Positions 18,276 through 27,962 of a stretch of 64,000 nucleotides of DNA are shown piece by piece. Both the position numbers and the translations under genes were made by a program. Each line of letters begins with the position of its first letter. Within the stretch, counting starts at the first letter, position 1. Origin of the DNA: Deltaproteobacteria bacterium. Lineage in GTDB: Bacteria; Myxococcota_A; UBA9160; UBA4427. The notes below the pieces were generated by a model. That model was given only the letters and a program-made list of their open reading frames with translations, was not told the DNA's origin and ran no database searches. Location of the stretch: NCBI GenBank assembly GCA_002691205.1, contig NZHD01000009.1, positions 21,560 to 85,559 on the forward strand. The letters are read 5' to 3'.

Positions 18276-18402
18276 CCGGCTTTCGAGGAGATCGATGGAG
18301 ACAAAGCCTAGCTTGTTCTGAAGGTCGACCGTTTCGTCGACGCCTTCCTGTCGAACGCCTAGGGGTTCTCCAGCCGCTGATCTCGCCCTGGCGGAAGAGC
18401 CC

Positions 18403-19155
18403 TTACTCGCGTTTTTCCCATGTCGAAATCAGACCGGCGAGAGGCCGGAGGGCCAGGACCGTGGCTTTGTCTTCGCTGTCGAGTACGAGTTCTTCTTCCA
18501 GTAGGCGAGTTGAGTAGGTCCAGTTATTGGGTGGAGTGAAATCGCCGAGGGCTTCTGGATCCTGAAAGTCGGGAATGACGACATTTTCCGGGTCGACCCC
18601 GTAGGCGAAAAGAACAAAAACATCGCCGGTGCTGTCCGTGAGCTCATGAACACGCGTGCCCGCGTCGAAGACCAGGGCTGTATCTCGCATGACCTGGGTG
18701 CGGACGACTGCGTTGGGGGGGTATTGGATGATCTGAGCCGGTCCGATGTTGACCGCAATGAGTTCGTATTCGTTACCGGGTACTTCCTCCAGGAAATCCC
18801 ATGAGTCATAGAAGTCTTCTTCTTGGAGATCGGTCAATTCTTCCTGAATTTTTTCGAAGGAGGGTCTGCTTCGAAGGTTGCCGCTATCCATCAAGGAGAC
18901 CTGCGCCGGACCTGCCTCCCAGCCCGGGGGAGGCTCGATCGAAAGCCATTGCTCGAAAGTGCAGCTCTGGCACTCATAGGCGAACTTCTGATCGCGTGTC
19001 CCGCCTGGAACCTGTTTCATCATCTTGTGGGTGAAGACAGTCTGCGGTTCTTCTTCGGTACCGGTTGAGCCAGACTGGTCGCCCCCATCGCTGCAGGAGA
19101 AGAGGAACAGGGATGTCAGGAGTCCGTAGGCGAATCGGGCCGTTCGTTGGGTCAT
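18403..19155 (-). CDS. Putative lipoprotein, unknown function
   Basis: A 250-residue protein with a lipoprotein signal: basic start (TQRTARF), hydrophobic YGLLTSLFLFSC, lipobox LFSC with Cys21, then a Gly/Ser/Asp/Glu-rich linker. A Cys pair (ECQSCTFEQW) lies near residues 61-64. The rest is acidic and beta-rich, with no recognised domain. The aspartate-rich mature N-terminus does not place it at the inner membrane in a standard way, so outer-membrane location is plausible. It is monocistronic by spacing. The flanks on both sides are decayed sequence. Confidence 0.72.
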   Translation of the reverse strand: MTQRTARFAYGLLTSLFLFSCSDGGDQSGSTGTEEEPQTVFTHKMMKQVPGGTRDQKFAYECQSCTFEQWLSIEPPPGWEAGPAQVSLMDSGNLRSRPSFEKIQEELTDLQEEDFYDSWDFLEEVPGNEYELIAVNIGPAQIIQYPPNAVVRTQVMRDTALVFDAGTRVHELTDSTGDVFVLFAYGVDPENVVIPDFQDPEALGDFTPPNNWTYSTRLLEEELVLDSEDKATVLALRPLAGLISTWEKRE

Positions 19156-19439
19156 GTAGGATACCTTGTTGGGAGGGCGAGTTATGGGAAGGGCTTTCGG
19201 CAGAAGGTTTTCTTCTGCCCGGATTCATGGTGCCGTAGCTTTTGTGCGTAGGCTCATGACTATCCTATCACCAGAATCGTCTACGCGTTCAGACTTCTCG
19301 ATCATCCACGCTGGCGCAGAGCTGCCTCAGCCTGCCTCGGGGGAAGGGGCCATGGGCGGTCTGAGGTTGTGCCTCACTCAAGGTCCGGCGGGTTTCAGTG
19401 CGGTAGACTCGCCAAGGGAGTGCATGAGAGGGAGGCCCC
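19156..19439. other. Non-coding stretch before the gene remnants
   Basis: About 280 bp with no coding-like frame. It holds one small perfect hairpin near 19200-19220 (GGCAGAAG / CTTCTGCC around a five-base loop) without a T-run. It presumably carries the promoter of the lipoprotein gene to its left. Confidence 0.4.
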
Positions 19440-19695
19440 TTGGGCGATCATCGGGACATCGTGCTTTGGGACGGTCAGTGTGGTTTCTGCCGTCGGGGAA
19501 TGCGTTGGTTCGAGAAGCGGGATCCATCGCGATGGCGAATCGCCGCTCATACTCTCTTGAGTTGAGCTGATTCTCGATTGTAGAAACGGCTAGCCGATTA
19601 TTGAGTTTTATTTGCATCGACAAATAGATCAGAGTGACGATGGTCGCCGCCGCAGCGAGAATCTCACCCAATGAATCTAGATCTTGAATAGACAC
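19378..19695 (-). pseudogene. Truncated gene for a small single-helix membrane protein
   Basis: The GTG at 19695 lies behind an excellent GGGGAGG. The first ~45 codons read SIQDLDSLGEILAAAATIVTLIYLSMQIKLNNR, the start of a family of proteins (about 150-200 residues) with one N-terminal helix ending in QI..NNR. After about residue 45 (near base 19560) the family resemblance ends and the frame simply reads antisense through the DCC remnant to a chance stop at 19378. I take it as a 3'-truncated gene whose real tail was deleted. Confidence 0.5.
19440..19565 (+). pseudogene. N-terminal remnant of a DCC-family (DUF393) thiol-disulfide oxidoreductase
   Basis: From a TTG at 19440, behind GAGGGAGG at good spacing, the frame reads DIVLWDGQCGFCRRGMRWFEKRD and stops after 41 codons. 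The opening beta-strand followed by DGxCxxC and then R.....RD is the signature of the DCC family, whose members are usually about 110-140 residues. The CxxC (Cys14, Cys17) is intact but the remaining two thirds are gone. The sequence beyond is the antisense of another truncated gene, so this is a truncated remnant. It could still make a 41-residue peptide. Confidence 0.6.
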
Positions 19696-19821
19696 GAAAA
19701 CCTCCCCATTCAGTGCACACTTTTTTCTTCCCCCGAAGTCAAGCCGAATTACTACATCATCAATCAGGAAATATTCCACCCAGAAGTCTCACAGCAGGTC
19801 GTCCTGAGGAGCTCACCGAGT

Positions 19822-20805
19822 TCAATGTCGACCGTCAGCCGCGGGGAGACTCAAGGCCTGACCATCCCAATCCAGCACACGGTCCGTGAAGCGAACACGC
19901 GTCCATGTAAACTCCTTCAATAGCTCTCTCGGAGAGAGAGGACGCGGCCCCTCCGTCAGCTCACAAGCATGGGCAAGAAAGCCACACATCGAGGCGCCGT
20001 CATAGCTCGAACGCAAAACATCCGTCGCTACGGCTCGATGAAACTTCGCCATCTTCTGCCCCTGCCTCTCAAGCAATAGAAGGTGGTGCCGGTATGCGGC
20101 TCGCGGAAAGCCAAGCAATTCACCCAAGGCCAGCTGCACCGAAGTACTCGGCGCAAGGTCACTTCCTCTGACCACCCGAGTGACACCGGCACGGGCGTCA
20201 TCCACCATGCTGGCGAGATGATAGGCTGTCGCGCCATCGCGACGACGGACCACGGGGTCTCCGTAAACGTCTCGAGGAACCTCCGAGACAGGAGCCTGAC
20301 TCTCCTCACTTTTCCAATCGATGCGGCCTTCGGAAAGTCGCACCCTGAGAGGCTCATCACTGCTTCGCCATCCCCCTTGTGAGGCGCTCGGCAACGGACG
20401 CTCACGACACGTTCCCGGATAACGAAAGCTCCCGTCCGGAGCCCTCTCCGCCTGAGCCCGAAGTTCAGACCGACTGCATCGACACGGGTAGAGGCGTCCC
20501 TGCTCGGCCAAAGCATCCAGGGCCTCTTCGTGAGCCCGTGTGCCATCCGACTGAAGAACCTCACTGTCCCAGTCAAGCCCGAGCCAATCCATATCCCGAC
20601 GCATGGCATCCGCGAACTCCGGGCGACACCGTTCGGGATCGAGATCTTCAAGCCTGAGCCCAAAATGTCCTCCCGAGGCGCGAACATCCAACCAACAAAG
20701 CAAAGCGGCGAGAAGCGTTCCGGGGTGAGAGAGACCCGTGGTCGAAGGGGCGAAGCGTCCCACTGGGACCGCTGAGCGAACCTCTCCCGGTGGCGTTTGA
20801 GTCAA
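19822..20805 (-). CDS. gluQ: Glutamyl-Q tRNA(Asp) synthetase
   Basis: This 327-residue GluRS-like catalytic domain lacks the anticodon-binding domain, the mark of GluQ-RS. It has the HIGH-like [25 protein letters not shown], the zinc-site [11 protein letters not shown] with a later Cys in [28 protein letters not shown], and the KMSK-like [10 protein letters not shown]. It attaches glutamate to queuosine at position 34 of tRNA(Asp). The TTG start overlaps the TGA of the upstream amidohydrolase by four bases, so translation is probably coupled; an in-frame GTG at residue 15 would be the alternative start. Confidence 0.9.
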   Translation of the reverse strand: MTQTPPGEVRSAVPVGRFAPSTTGLSHPGTLLAALLCWLDVRASGGHFGLRLEDLDPERCRPEFADAMRRDMDWLGLDWDSEVLQSDGTRAHEEALDALAEQGRLYPCRCSRSELRAQAERAPDGSFRYPGTCRERPLPSASQGGWRSSDEPLRVRLSEGRIDWKSEESQAPVSEVPRDVYGDPVVRRRDGATAYHLASMVDDARAGVTRVVRGSDLAPSTSVQLALGELLGFPRAAYRHHLLLLERQGQKMAKFHRAVATDVLRSSYDGASMCGFLAHACELTEGPRPLSPRELLKEFTWTRVRFTDRVLDWDGQALSLPAADGRH

Positions 20806-22004
20806 GCCCTCACCTCGGGCCTGCGGGCTACCCGGCCCCGCGCCAAAACCCAGAGCGGTTCAGCCAACTGCCCCAGATCGAGCAAGGGGTCCCCAGACAA
20901 AATCAACAAATCGGCGGAGAGTCCCTGTTTCACAAGACCGCAGACGTTCTCAAGCCCCAAGGCCCGAGCCGATTCGCTGGTCGCGCTCTCCAGGGTTTCA
21001 CGCGGGGAAAGCGCCGCGTAATGAGACATGGCCACCAAACCCGTCCAGAGGGTGTGATGCCGGACTCCGGGAATTCCGGCATCAGTGGATGCGATTAGCG
21101 GCACACCAGCCCCCCTTAAGCCCGCTAAAACCGCTCGCGTTCGGCGATGAAAATCCGTGGGCTCGCCTTCACTGACCAAGCGTCGCTGCCAGTTTCCATT
21201 AATGGTCGGGGAAACCCAAGCCTGCTGGGCTGCGATCTCTTGCACAACACCCGGATCATAATCAACCCCGAAGCCGCCCTGACCAGCGAACGTACAATGC
21301 TCGATGGTTCGCACGCCCCCGCGCGCAGCATTCTGGATACCTTCACGGCCATGGCAATGCGCCGCGACGGATTTGCCCCCGTTCTCGGCAAGCTTCACCA
21401 TCTCCGCGATTTCACCTGCGCTAAATTGGGCTCGGTCGACTCCGCTTCCAGGCGTAAAAACGCCGCCGGTCGCCATCACTTTAATCCAGTCGACCTCGTG
21501 ATCGAGTTGTCTTTGAATAACCTTGGATCGCTCCCTTTCGTTTTGGGCCGCGCCTCCCCAAAAGTGACAGTGTCCCTTGGGCACCGTGAGCGGCTGTCCC
21601 ACACAAAGCAATCGAGGCCCCGGATGTTCTTCCCTTAAAATCGCATCGCGTAGAGCCAGTTCTCGCCACTCGCCTCCCCCAAGGTCTCTGGCTGTCGTAA
21701 TTCCGGCTCTCACCATGGCGGCCGCTCGGGCGATCATTCGCAAGTCTCGATCGTCGCGAGACACCTCAAATTGCCCCTGAGGCTTTAGAATCATGGGGTC
21801 CAGGTCCATGTGAATATGCGCATCAATCAGGCCAGGAATCACCACGGACCCCTCAGGGCATGCAATCACGACTTGGGCCGACACCCCTGGGTCCACCCCC
21901 ACTGACTGAATTTTTCCATCCGAAATCCATATTGAAATCGGAGACTTAGAGGACTCATGGGACTCACCATCCCAAATTCGTGCGCCTTCAATCTTTATAT
22001 CCAT
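20802..22004 (-). CDS. Amidohydrolase, imidazolonepropionase/dipeptidase-like
   Basis: The open frame extends to 22271, but the ATG at 22004 gives the normal family beginning ([13 protein letters not shown], then [10 protein letters not shown]), 400 residues. Metal ligands are in LIDAHIHMD, the carboxylate or lysine region follows at [26 protein letters not shown] supplies histidines, and STDAGIPGV gives the final Asp. This is the metal-dependent Xaa-Pro dipeptidase/imidazolonepropionase-like subgroup that often hydrolyses cyclic amides or peptides. Substrate cannot be told. It overlaps gluQ downstream and is divergent from the histone gene. Confidence 0.85.
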   Translation of the reverse strand: MDIKIEGARIWDGESHESSKSPISIWISDGKIQSVGVDPGVSAQVVIACPEGSVVIPGLIDAHIHMDLDPMILKPQGQFEVSRDDRDLRMIARAAAMVRAGITTARDLGGGEWRELALRDAILREEHPGPRLLCVGQPLTVPKGHCHFWGGAAQNERERSKVIQRQLDHEVDWIKVMATGGVFTPGSGVDRAQFSAGEIAEMVKLAENGGKSVAAHCHGREGIQNAARGGVRTIEHCTFAGQGGFGVDYDPGVVQEIAAQQAWVSPTINGNWQRRLVSEGEPTDFHRRTRAVLAGLRGAGVPLIASTDAGIPGVRHHTLWTGLVAMSHYAALSPRETLESATSESARALGLENVCGLVKQGLSADLLILSGDPLLDLGQLAEPLWVLARGRVARRPEVRA

Positions 22005-22175
22005 ACCTCTTATCTTAGCCTCCTCGGCAGAACTCTCGTGTCCCTGTGTTGCGTTTCGCAGAATCTGGTGCATCATTCTGAGTGAACCGTGTCCGAGAAG
22101 GGCCATTGAGAGGGCTTCCGGGGGGGGGCCTGTTCTGAGGTTCGCGGATACGCAAATGAAAGGGGCTAGGTCGTT

Positions 22176-22367
22176 ATGTCTGATGAGAACGAAGTAATCG
22201 TTGTTGCCTCCAAGGTAAAATCGTACATCAAGAACCAAGGCGAGATGAAAACCTCTGCCAATGTCCTGCAAACGCTTTCGGACCGAATTCGAACGCTGTG
22301 TGACGAGGCAATGGAGAACGCCCGAAGCGACGGGCGCAAGACGGTTCTCGACCGGGATATTCCTTAA
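22176..22367 (+). CDS. Single-domain bacterial histone-fold protein
   Basis: A 63-residue protein that fits one histone fold: helix 1 ~10-20 (VASKVKSYIKN), loop EMKTS, long helix 2 ~28-52, loop 2 with GRKTVLDRDI, and then almost nothing, so helix 3 is very short. Arg54 and Asp61 are seven residues apart, as in the Arg-Asp pair of archaeal histones (GRKT...EDI), and the loop 2 RKTV motif is nearly identical. It would dimerise and bind or bend DNA. Charge is more acidic than in archaeal histones, so DNA contact may be limited or geometrically different, as reported for Bdellovibrio Bd0055. AGGGG lies ~10 bases upstream. Confidence 0.8.
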   Translation: MSDENEVIVVASKVKSYIKNQGEMKTSANVLQTLSDRIRTLCDEAMENARSDGRKTVLDRDIP

Positions 22368-22391
22368 ACCCGATCCGAGCCTACCGGCAGA

Positions 22392-22508
22392 CTGGGCCGG
22401 CCCGCTTTTAGGTGAGCCGGCCCAGGAGCCCTCTTGTCCGAGTCTCAGCGCCGAGTTCAGCGCTGAGGATTGAGCTTCTGTAAAAGGAAGCCGGGCTGAC
22501 CTCGGCTT
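22392..22508. terminator. Three successive hairpins after the histone gene
   Basis: Arms 22392-22401/22416-22425 give a 10-bp GC stem. Arms 22444-22451/22460-22467 give a perfect 8-bp stem (CTCAGCGC). Arms 22488-22493/22503-22508 give a 6-bp stem with a partial T-run on the minus strand. Together they separate the histone from the convergent epimerase. Confidence 0.5.
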
Positions 22509-22529
22509 AAAATCAATCTGAGCGCAGGT

Positions 22530-23450
22530 TCAGCCCAACAGGTCAGCCAGAGCCCCTTCTAAATCGGGAAACCGATAGGGATAGCCTCGGTCCATCGCCA
22601 CCTGGGGATCCACGCGTTGGCCGGGAAACAGGGACCCGCCCATTTCTCCCAACACGACCTTGAGCAGAAACGTGGGAACAGGAAAAAACGCGGGTCGGTG
22701 AACGGCTCTTCCTAATCTGTGCGCGAACTCGCCCATTCTGATTGGCTCAGGCGAAACCGCGTTAACGGGGCCCGACAAACCCGTCTGAGCCATACCCCAA
22801 TCCACAAATCCCATGGCATCCTCGACATGAATCCAAGGGGCAAAAAATTCCTTGGGTCCCAAAGGTCCGCCCAAACCCGTTCGAAAGATCGGAAGCATTC
22901 GCAAAAGGGCCCCGCCTCGAGCACTCAAAATCGTCCCGAATCGAAGCCGAACCAAGCGCGTGCCGAAAACCTCAACCCCACCTGCAGCGGCCTCCCAGTC
23001 CTTGGCCAGCGAGGCCAAAAAATCGTCGCCCGCACTCGAGGTCTCGACAAGGTTTTCTTCAAAACGAGGACCGTAATACCCCGAAGCCGAAGCATTGATC
23101 AAAACTTCAGGGGGCTTCGCTGAAGCTCCGATCGCCTGCACAAGCCTCTGTGTTCCTCGAATTCGACTGTGACGCAGTTCTTCTTTTCGAGTCTCGGTCC
23201 AACGCCCTTCAGAAATCGGTTCTCCAGCAAGATTCACAACCACATCCACTCCATCAAGAGAAGACGACCAGCTCCCCTCCTGGGTGAGATCTCCGCAAAT
23301 CCAATCGATGTTTGGGTCAGCACTCTCGGGCTGTGTCCGACGGCTCAAAGCCCGGACTCGGTGGCCCACCGAAGTCCAGCGAGCCATCAATGAGCGCCCC
23401 AGAAGGCCACTCGCGCCGGTTAAAAAGATCGTGCGCGTTTCACTTCGCAT
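22530..23450 (-). CDS. TIGR01777-family SDR epimerase
   Basis: A 306-residue extended short-chain dehydrogenase of the TIGR01777/YfcH type. It has the NAD-binding TGASGLLGRSLMARW, VDVVVNLAGEPISEGRWTE (subfamily hallmark), IRGTQRLVQAI, SASGYYG (catalytic Tyr of SASGYYG) and the C-terminal PVPTFLLKVVLGEMG..L with DUF1731-like end (YPYRFPDLEGAL). The family is widespread and often called a nucleoside-diphosphate-sugar epimerase; the true substrate is unknown. It lies 40 bp after the mechanosensitive channel gene on the same strand. Confidence 0.9.
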   Translation of the reverse strand: MRSETRTIFLTGASGLLGRSLMARWTSVGHRVRALSRRTQPESADPNIDWICGDLTQEGSWSSSLDGVDVVVNLAGEPISEGRWTETRKEELRHSRIRGTQRLVQAIGASAKPPEVLINASASGYYGPRFEENLVETSSAGDDFLASLAKDWEAAAGGVEVFGTRLVRLRFGTILSARGGALLRMLPIFRTGLGGPLGPKEFFAPWIHVEDAMGFVDWGMAQTGLSGPVNAVSPEPIRMGEFAHRLGRAVHRPAFFPVPTFLLKVVLGEMGGSLFPGQRVDPQVAMDRGYPYRFPDLEGALADLLG

Positions 23451-23490
23451 CGTTCTCGCTCACCCCCGCCCCAAACAAGGGGCCCGCGTC

Positions 23491-24732
23491 TCAGCTGGAT
23501 TCCGCGTGCGTCCGTGAGGCCAACTCACCCAAAGGCCCAAAATCAGCGCCCGCGGGTTGTTGATAAATCCGCAATCCAAACTCCGGTACGATGGCAAAAA
23601 TATGGTCAAAGATATCCGCTTGAATACTCTCGTATCGGGTCCAGTCCTGATCGTTACTAAAACAATAGATCTCAACCGGCAAACCGGTGGGGCCCGGAGG
23701 AAGCTGCCTGACCATCAGAGTATAGCCCGTTGTGTGAATACACGGATGGGCGCGCAGGTAAGCCTCCACGTAGGCACGGAGGGTTCCCACATTCGTCAGC
23801 CTCCTGAGATCAGCACTCACCGAGGATTCTCGACCCGACTCGGTATTGTAGGTCGCCAGTTCATCCTCTTTTTGAACCATATAGTCTTTAAGCAGGCTCC
23901 ACTGACCAAAACGCTGGATTTCAGCTTTGGTCAAAAAACGAACGGTGCTGACATCAAGAAAAAAAGCACGCTTTAACCTCCGCCCTCCCGAGAGCGACAT
24001 GCCTCGCCAGTTCTTAAAGGACTCACTAATAAAAAGATGAGTGGGGATGGTCGAAATGGTTTTATCCCAATTTTGAATTCTCACTGTGTGCAGAGCCACG
24101 TCGATCACATCACCATCTGCACCGGCCTGAGGCATTTCGATCCAGTCGCCGATATGAAGCATATCGTTACTTGCAATTTGAATACTGGCCACCAGCGCCA
24201 AAATGGTGTCTCTGAAAACCAACATCAAAACGGCGGCCACAGCGCCAATTCCAGAAACAAAAACCCAAGGCGACTTATCCATCAAAGTCGCCACCACAAT
24301 CACGCCGGAAATCAGCACCAAGATCAATTTGGCGACTTGGATATACCCCTTGATGGGGCGATGGCGAAACTCCGCGGTCAGCGAGTAAATGGCGTTCACG
24401 GAGGTCAAAAAGCTCGAAAATGACAGAGCGAGAATAACCACAAGACCAGCCGAGAGAATGCGCCGAACTGCGGCATTGACTTCGTCAGTGACTTCGGGCA
24501 CCCATGAGATTCCGAAATACACAACAAGCAACGGTGCCAAATACGCCAGTCTCCCAAAGAGATGAGACTCGACCAAGGCGTCGTCCCAAGTGGCTTCGCT
24601 GCGCCGAACAAGCCTTCGGATAAAAGCCACGAAGCCCCAGCGAACTAAAGCGTAGATCACGGCGCTCAAGAGCAACAAATAGAGAAGAGAAAACCAGGTT
24701 CCCACTAAATCAATTTTGAGCCATTCAGGCAT
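23491..24732 (-). CDS. MscS-family mechanosensitive channel, YbdG/MscM-like
   Basis: A 413-residue protein with about five N-terminal hydrophobic helices, a pore-lining helix and MscS beta domain (GIGAVAAVLMLVFRDTILALVASIQI, then DMLHIGDWIEM), and the YbdG-type middle DGDVIDVALHTVRIQNWDKTISTIPTHLFISESFKNW. The C-terminal domain with VYFGISW-like membrane and IYCFSNDQDWTRYESIQADIFDHIFAIVPEFGLRIYQQP is also YbdG-like. It should release solutes under hypo-osmotic shock with small conductance. It is divergent from uvrA and heads a two-gene unit with the epimerase. Confidence 0.92.
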   Translation of the reverse strand: MPEWLKIDLVGTWFSLLYLLLLSAVIYALVRWGFVAFIRRLVRRSEATWDDALVESHLFGRLAYLAPLLVVYFGISWVPEVTDEVNAAVRRILSAGLVVILALSFSSFLTSVNAIYSLTAEFRHRPIKGYIQVAKLILVLISGVIVVATLMDKSPWVFVSGIGAVAAVLMLVFRDTILALVASIQIASNDMLHIGDWIEMPQAGADGDVIDVALHTVRIQNWDKTISTIPTHLFISESFKNWRGMSLSGGRRLKRAFFLDVSTVRFLTKAEIQRFGQWSLLKDYMVQKEDELATYNTESGRESSVSADLRRLTNVGTLRAYVEAYLRAHPCIHTTGYTLMVRQLPPGPTGLPVEIYCFSNDQDWTRYESIQADIFDHIFAIVPEFGLRIYQQPAGADFGPLGELASRTHAESS

Positions 24733-24947
24733 GCGTCATCCCATACTGAGAGTTTGCTGGACAGTCGCCCTGCACCAAGCACAGATCTCATTTTGTCTGC
24801 GAAAGAGTATCGAATTCACAGCGGAGCGTCTGCCCGCGACTGCTCAGAAAACACCTCACTCATCGAGGCGAAAGGCCCTTTCAGAGGTTATCGTTAAAAA
24901 GGACCGTGAAGCTCATGCGGCCTTCCCCCTCGCCAGTGAGAAAAACT

Positions 24948-27770
24948 ATGGAACTCGACCATATCCTGATCAAGGGTGCGCGCGAACACAATCTCAAGAA
25001 CGTCGATCTTCGTATTCCCAAAAAAAAACTCGTGGTCATGACCGGAGTTTCAGGTTCCGGAAAATCATCACTGGCCTTCGACACCCTCTACTCCGAAGGA
25101 CAGCGCCGATACGTGGAATCCCTTTCGGCGTATGCCCGGCAATTCCTTGGACAAATGGAAAAGCCTCGCTACGACACGATTCGAGGCCTGTCCCCCACTA
25201 TTTCCATCGAACAGAAAACCACTGGCAACAATCCACGCTCCACTGTGGGAACCATCACGGAGATCTCTGATTACCTTCGAGTCCTGTATGCACGGATTGG
25301 GATTCAGAAGTGTCATCAGTGTGGGCGCGCCGTCAAAGGCCAAACCGCGCAACAAATCGCCCGAGAACTGGGCGCTAGTCAAAAAGGCAGTCGCATTATT
25401 GTCTTAGCCCCGGTCTTGGTAAACCGAAAAGGAGAGCATCGCGAATTACTGGCCGAACTCCGTCACGCTGGCTGGACACGACTTCGGATAAACGGAGATG
25501 TCGTAGAGAGCGACACCGTTGAAGCCCTGGATAAACGAAAAAAGCATATGGTTGAGGCCGTCATCGACCGAGTGGTGGTCAGGCCAGGCCTCACGAGCCG
25601 CCTCACCGACTCTGTTGAAGCAGCATTGCGTGTCGGCGATGGCACGCTGATCGCGAACATCAGCGGACAAGATCGCACCTTTACAGAGGCCGCGGCCTGC
25701 GGAAAATGCCGGATCTCATTTCCCGAACTCACGCCTCAAGCTTTTTCGTTTAATAGCCCGCAAGGCATGTGCGAAGACTGCAACGGGCTTGGAACCCGTT
25801 TTGAATTTGACCCTGATCTCGTTGTTCCTGACGATTCCCTCACCATCGAAGAGGGTGCCATCAAACCGTGGGGCGAGAAGACATCTGAAAAGACAGGCTG
25901 GGGAGCGAACTATCGAAAACAAGTCATGGAGCAACTCGACATCAACCCCGACCGCCCCTGGAAAAAACTTCCCGTACGCCAGAGGAAGGCTCTCCTCCAA
26001 GGCGTCACAGATCGTCGCTTCAAGATTGCCTGGAAAAATAAATCTGGCCAAGGGCAATTTGATGTGACCTGGGAGGGCGTCGTTCCTCGCATGATGCGGC
26101 GCTTTAAAGAGACGCGCAGTGAAAGCATGAAGCGATGGTATGGTCAATTTATCGCCAACACGCGCTGTACACGCTGTAGCGGAACTCGCCTACGTGCGGA
26201 AAGTGCGGCCGTCCAACTCGGCCAATCCAGCATCGTTGAGGTTTCTGCACTCACCGTCACCGAAGCCAGCCTCTTCTTTAAAGGGCTCAAGTTAAAAGGC
26301 TCCGACAAGCAAATCGCCACTGAAGTGCTCAAAGAAATCCGCGCACGCCTTGCCTTCCTTGAAGCCGTCGGCCTTGGCTACCTCTCCCTTGACCGGGCTG
26401 GCCCCTCTTTGTCAGGCGGGGAGTCTCAAAGAATTCGACTCGCCAGCCAAGTAGGCTCCGAACTCACAGGAGTGATCTACATCCTGGACGAACCCTCAAT
26501 CGGCCTACATCAGCGAGACAACCGTCGACTTTTGGACACTCTGATTCGAATGCGCGACATCGGCAATACTGTCGTAGTTGTGGAGCATGACGAAGACACC
26601 ATTCGCGCGGCCGATCATGTTGTGGACTTCGGGCCCGGCGCAGGCATCATGGGCGGATCCGTTGTCCACGCCGGAACCCCAAAAAGCCTCGAGCGCAATC
26701 GAAAATCTCTGACCGGCGCCTATCTTTCCGGACGCCAGAAAGTGGGAATCCCAGAAAATCGCCGAGAGGCCTCTGGGAGCATCAAAGTTCTCGGCGCAGG
26801 TGAGAACAACCTGAAAAATATAGATGTAGAGATTCCACTCGGCGTTATGACAGCCGTAACCGGTGTCTCCGGCGCAGGAAAATCTTCGCTCGTGAATGAA
26901 ATTCTTTTTCCTGCGGCCTCTCGCAAACTCCACGCCTCAAGCCGCCGGGTTGGAAAACACAAAAGCATCTCGGGACTCGGGCAACTCGACAAAGTCATTG
27001 ACATCGACCAACGCCCCATCGGCCGAACACCCCGCAGCAATCCTGTCACGTACATTAAAGTCTTTGATGAAATTCGACGCTTTTTCTCATTGCTTCCCGA
27101 GTCTCGAATCAACGGATACAAGCCCGGCCGCTTCTCATTCAACGTCAAGGGAGGACGATGCGAGAACTGCGAGGGAGACGGTGTTCGTAAGATTGAAATG
27201 CACTTCCTCGCAGACGTGTTCGTGCGCTGCGAAGAATGTCAGGGAAAACGATTCAACGAAGCCACCCTTCGCGTTCAATACAAAGGCTATTCCATTGCTG
27301 ATGTTCTTGAACTCACGGTAAGAGAGGCTCTTGAAGTCTTTGCCAATCATCCGAAAATCAAACAGCCCATGGCGCTTCTCGAGCGTGTGGGGCTGGACTA
27401 TCTACATCTCGGACAACCGTCACCGACGCTCTCGGGCGGCGAAGCCCAACGCATTAAACTGGCTCGCGAACTGGCCAAGCGCGCAACGGGGCGAACGCTC
27501 TATATCCTCGACGAACCCACCACAGGCCTTCACTTCGATGATGTACGCAAACTCCTCGAAGTGCTCAATGAACTCGTAGAGACTGGGAATTCAGTCGTCG
27601 TCATCGAACACAACCTAGATGTCATCAAAACAGCCGACTGGGTCATCGACCTGGGCCCCGACGGAGGGCCCGCAGGTGGACATATCGTGGCGCAGGGAAA
27701 ACCTGAGGAAATTGCACGAATGCGGGGCAATCACACCGGACGCTATTTAAAAGAGGTTTTAAGGGATTAA
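24948..27770 (+). CDS. uvrA: Excinuclease ABC subunit A
   Basis: The frame opens at 24906, but the ATG at 24948 begins the standard UvrA N-terminus ([18 protein letters not shown]), giving 940 residues, the usual length. Two ABC ATPase halves show Walker [10 protein letters not shown] and GVSGAGKSS and signatures LSGGESQRI and LSGGEAQRI. Zinc modules are at [31 protein letters not shown] and [16 protein letters not shown]. It recognises DNA damage and loads UvrB. I find no LexA-type box in the 215 bp shared with the divergent ybdG-like gene. Confidence 0.99.
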   Translation: MELDHILIKGAREHNLKNVDLRIPKKKLVVMTGVSGSGKSSLAFDTLYSEGQRRYVESLSAYARQFLGQMEKPRYDTIRGLSPTISIEQKTTGNNPRSTVGTITEISDYLRVLYARIGIQKCHQCGRAVKGQTAQQIARELGASQKGSRIIVLAPVLVNRKGEHRELLAELRHAGWTRLRINGDVVESDTVEALDKRKKHMVEAVIDRVVVRPGLTSRLTDSVEAALRVGDGTLIANISGQDRTFTEAAACGKCRISFPELTPQAFSFNSPQGMCEDCNGLGTRFEFDPDLVVPDDSLTIEEGAIKPWGEKTSEKTGWGANYRKQVMEQLDINPDRPWKKLPVRQRKALLQGVTDRRFKIAWKNKSGQGQFDVTWEGVVPRMMRRFKETRSESMKRWYGQFIANTRCTRCSGTRLRAESAAVQLGQSSIVEVSALTVTEASLFFKGLKLKGSDKQIATEVLKEIRARLAFLEAVGLGYLSLDRAGPSLSGGESQRIRLASQVGSELTGVIYILDEPSIGLHQRDNRRLLDTLIRMRDIGNTVVVVEHDEDTIRAADHVVDFGPGAGIMGGSVVHAGTPKSLERNRKSLTGAYLSGRQKVGIPENRREASGSIKVLGAGENNLKNIDVEIPLGVMTAVTGVSGAGKSSLVNEILFPAASRKLHASSRRVGKHKSISGLGQLDKVIDIDQRPIGRTPRSNPVTYIKVFDEIRRFFSLLPESRINGYKPGRFSFNVKGGRCENCEGDGVRKIEMHFLADVFVRCEECQGKRFNEATLRVQYKGYSIADVLELTVREALEVFANHPKIKQPMALLERVGLDYLHLGQPSPTLSGGEAQRIKLARELAKRATGRTLYILDEPTTGLHFDDVRKLLEVLNELVETGNSVVVIEHNLDVIKTADWVIDLGPDGGPAGGHIVAQGKPEEIARMRGNHTGRYLKEVLRD

Positions 27771-27962
27771 CTCAAGGCCCTTAGGGCTCCAGATCTAAAG
27801 CTTCCATTCCTGTCAATTCACTCCATCCTACGACTGGTCACCGAATTCTCTCTTAAACCATCAGGAATGGGCCCCAACTCCCCACTGGGGTATGTTCTCC
27901 CCCCCGAATCGAACCGGGAAAATCGAATTGAACCCTCACCGGATTCACATGCGAAAGGACTC

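Noticed and set aside
24733..24947. Possible LexA box before uvrA
   Set aside because: No CTGT-N8-ACAG or related element is visible in the shared upstream region.
27890..27925. tRNA T-arm-like sequence on the minus strand (GGTTCGATTC)
   Set aside because: The flanking bases do not form a five-pair T stem and there is no acceptor stem, anticodon arm or CCA; it lies in the leader of the FKBP gene.
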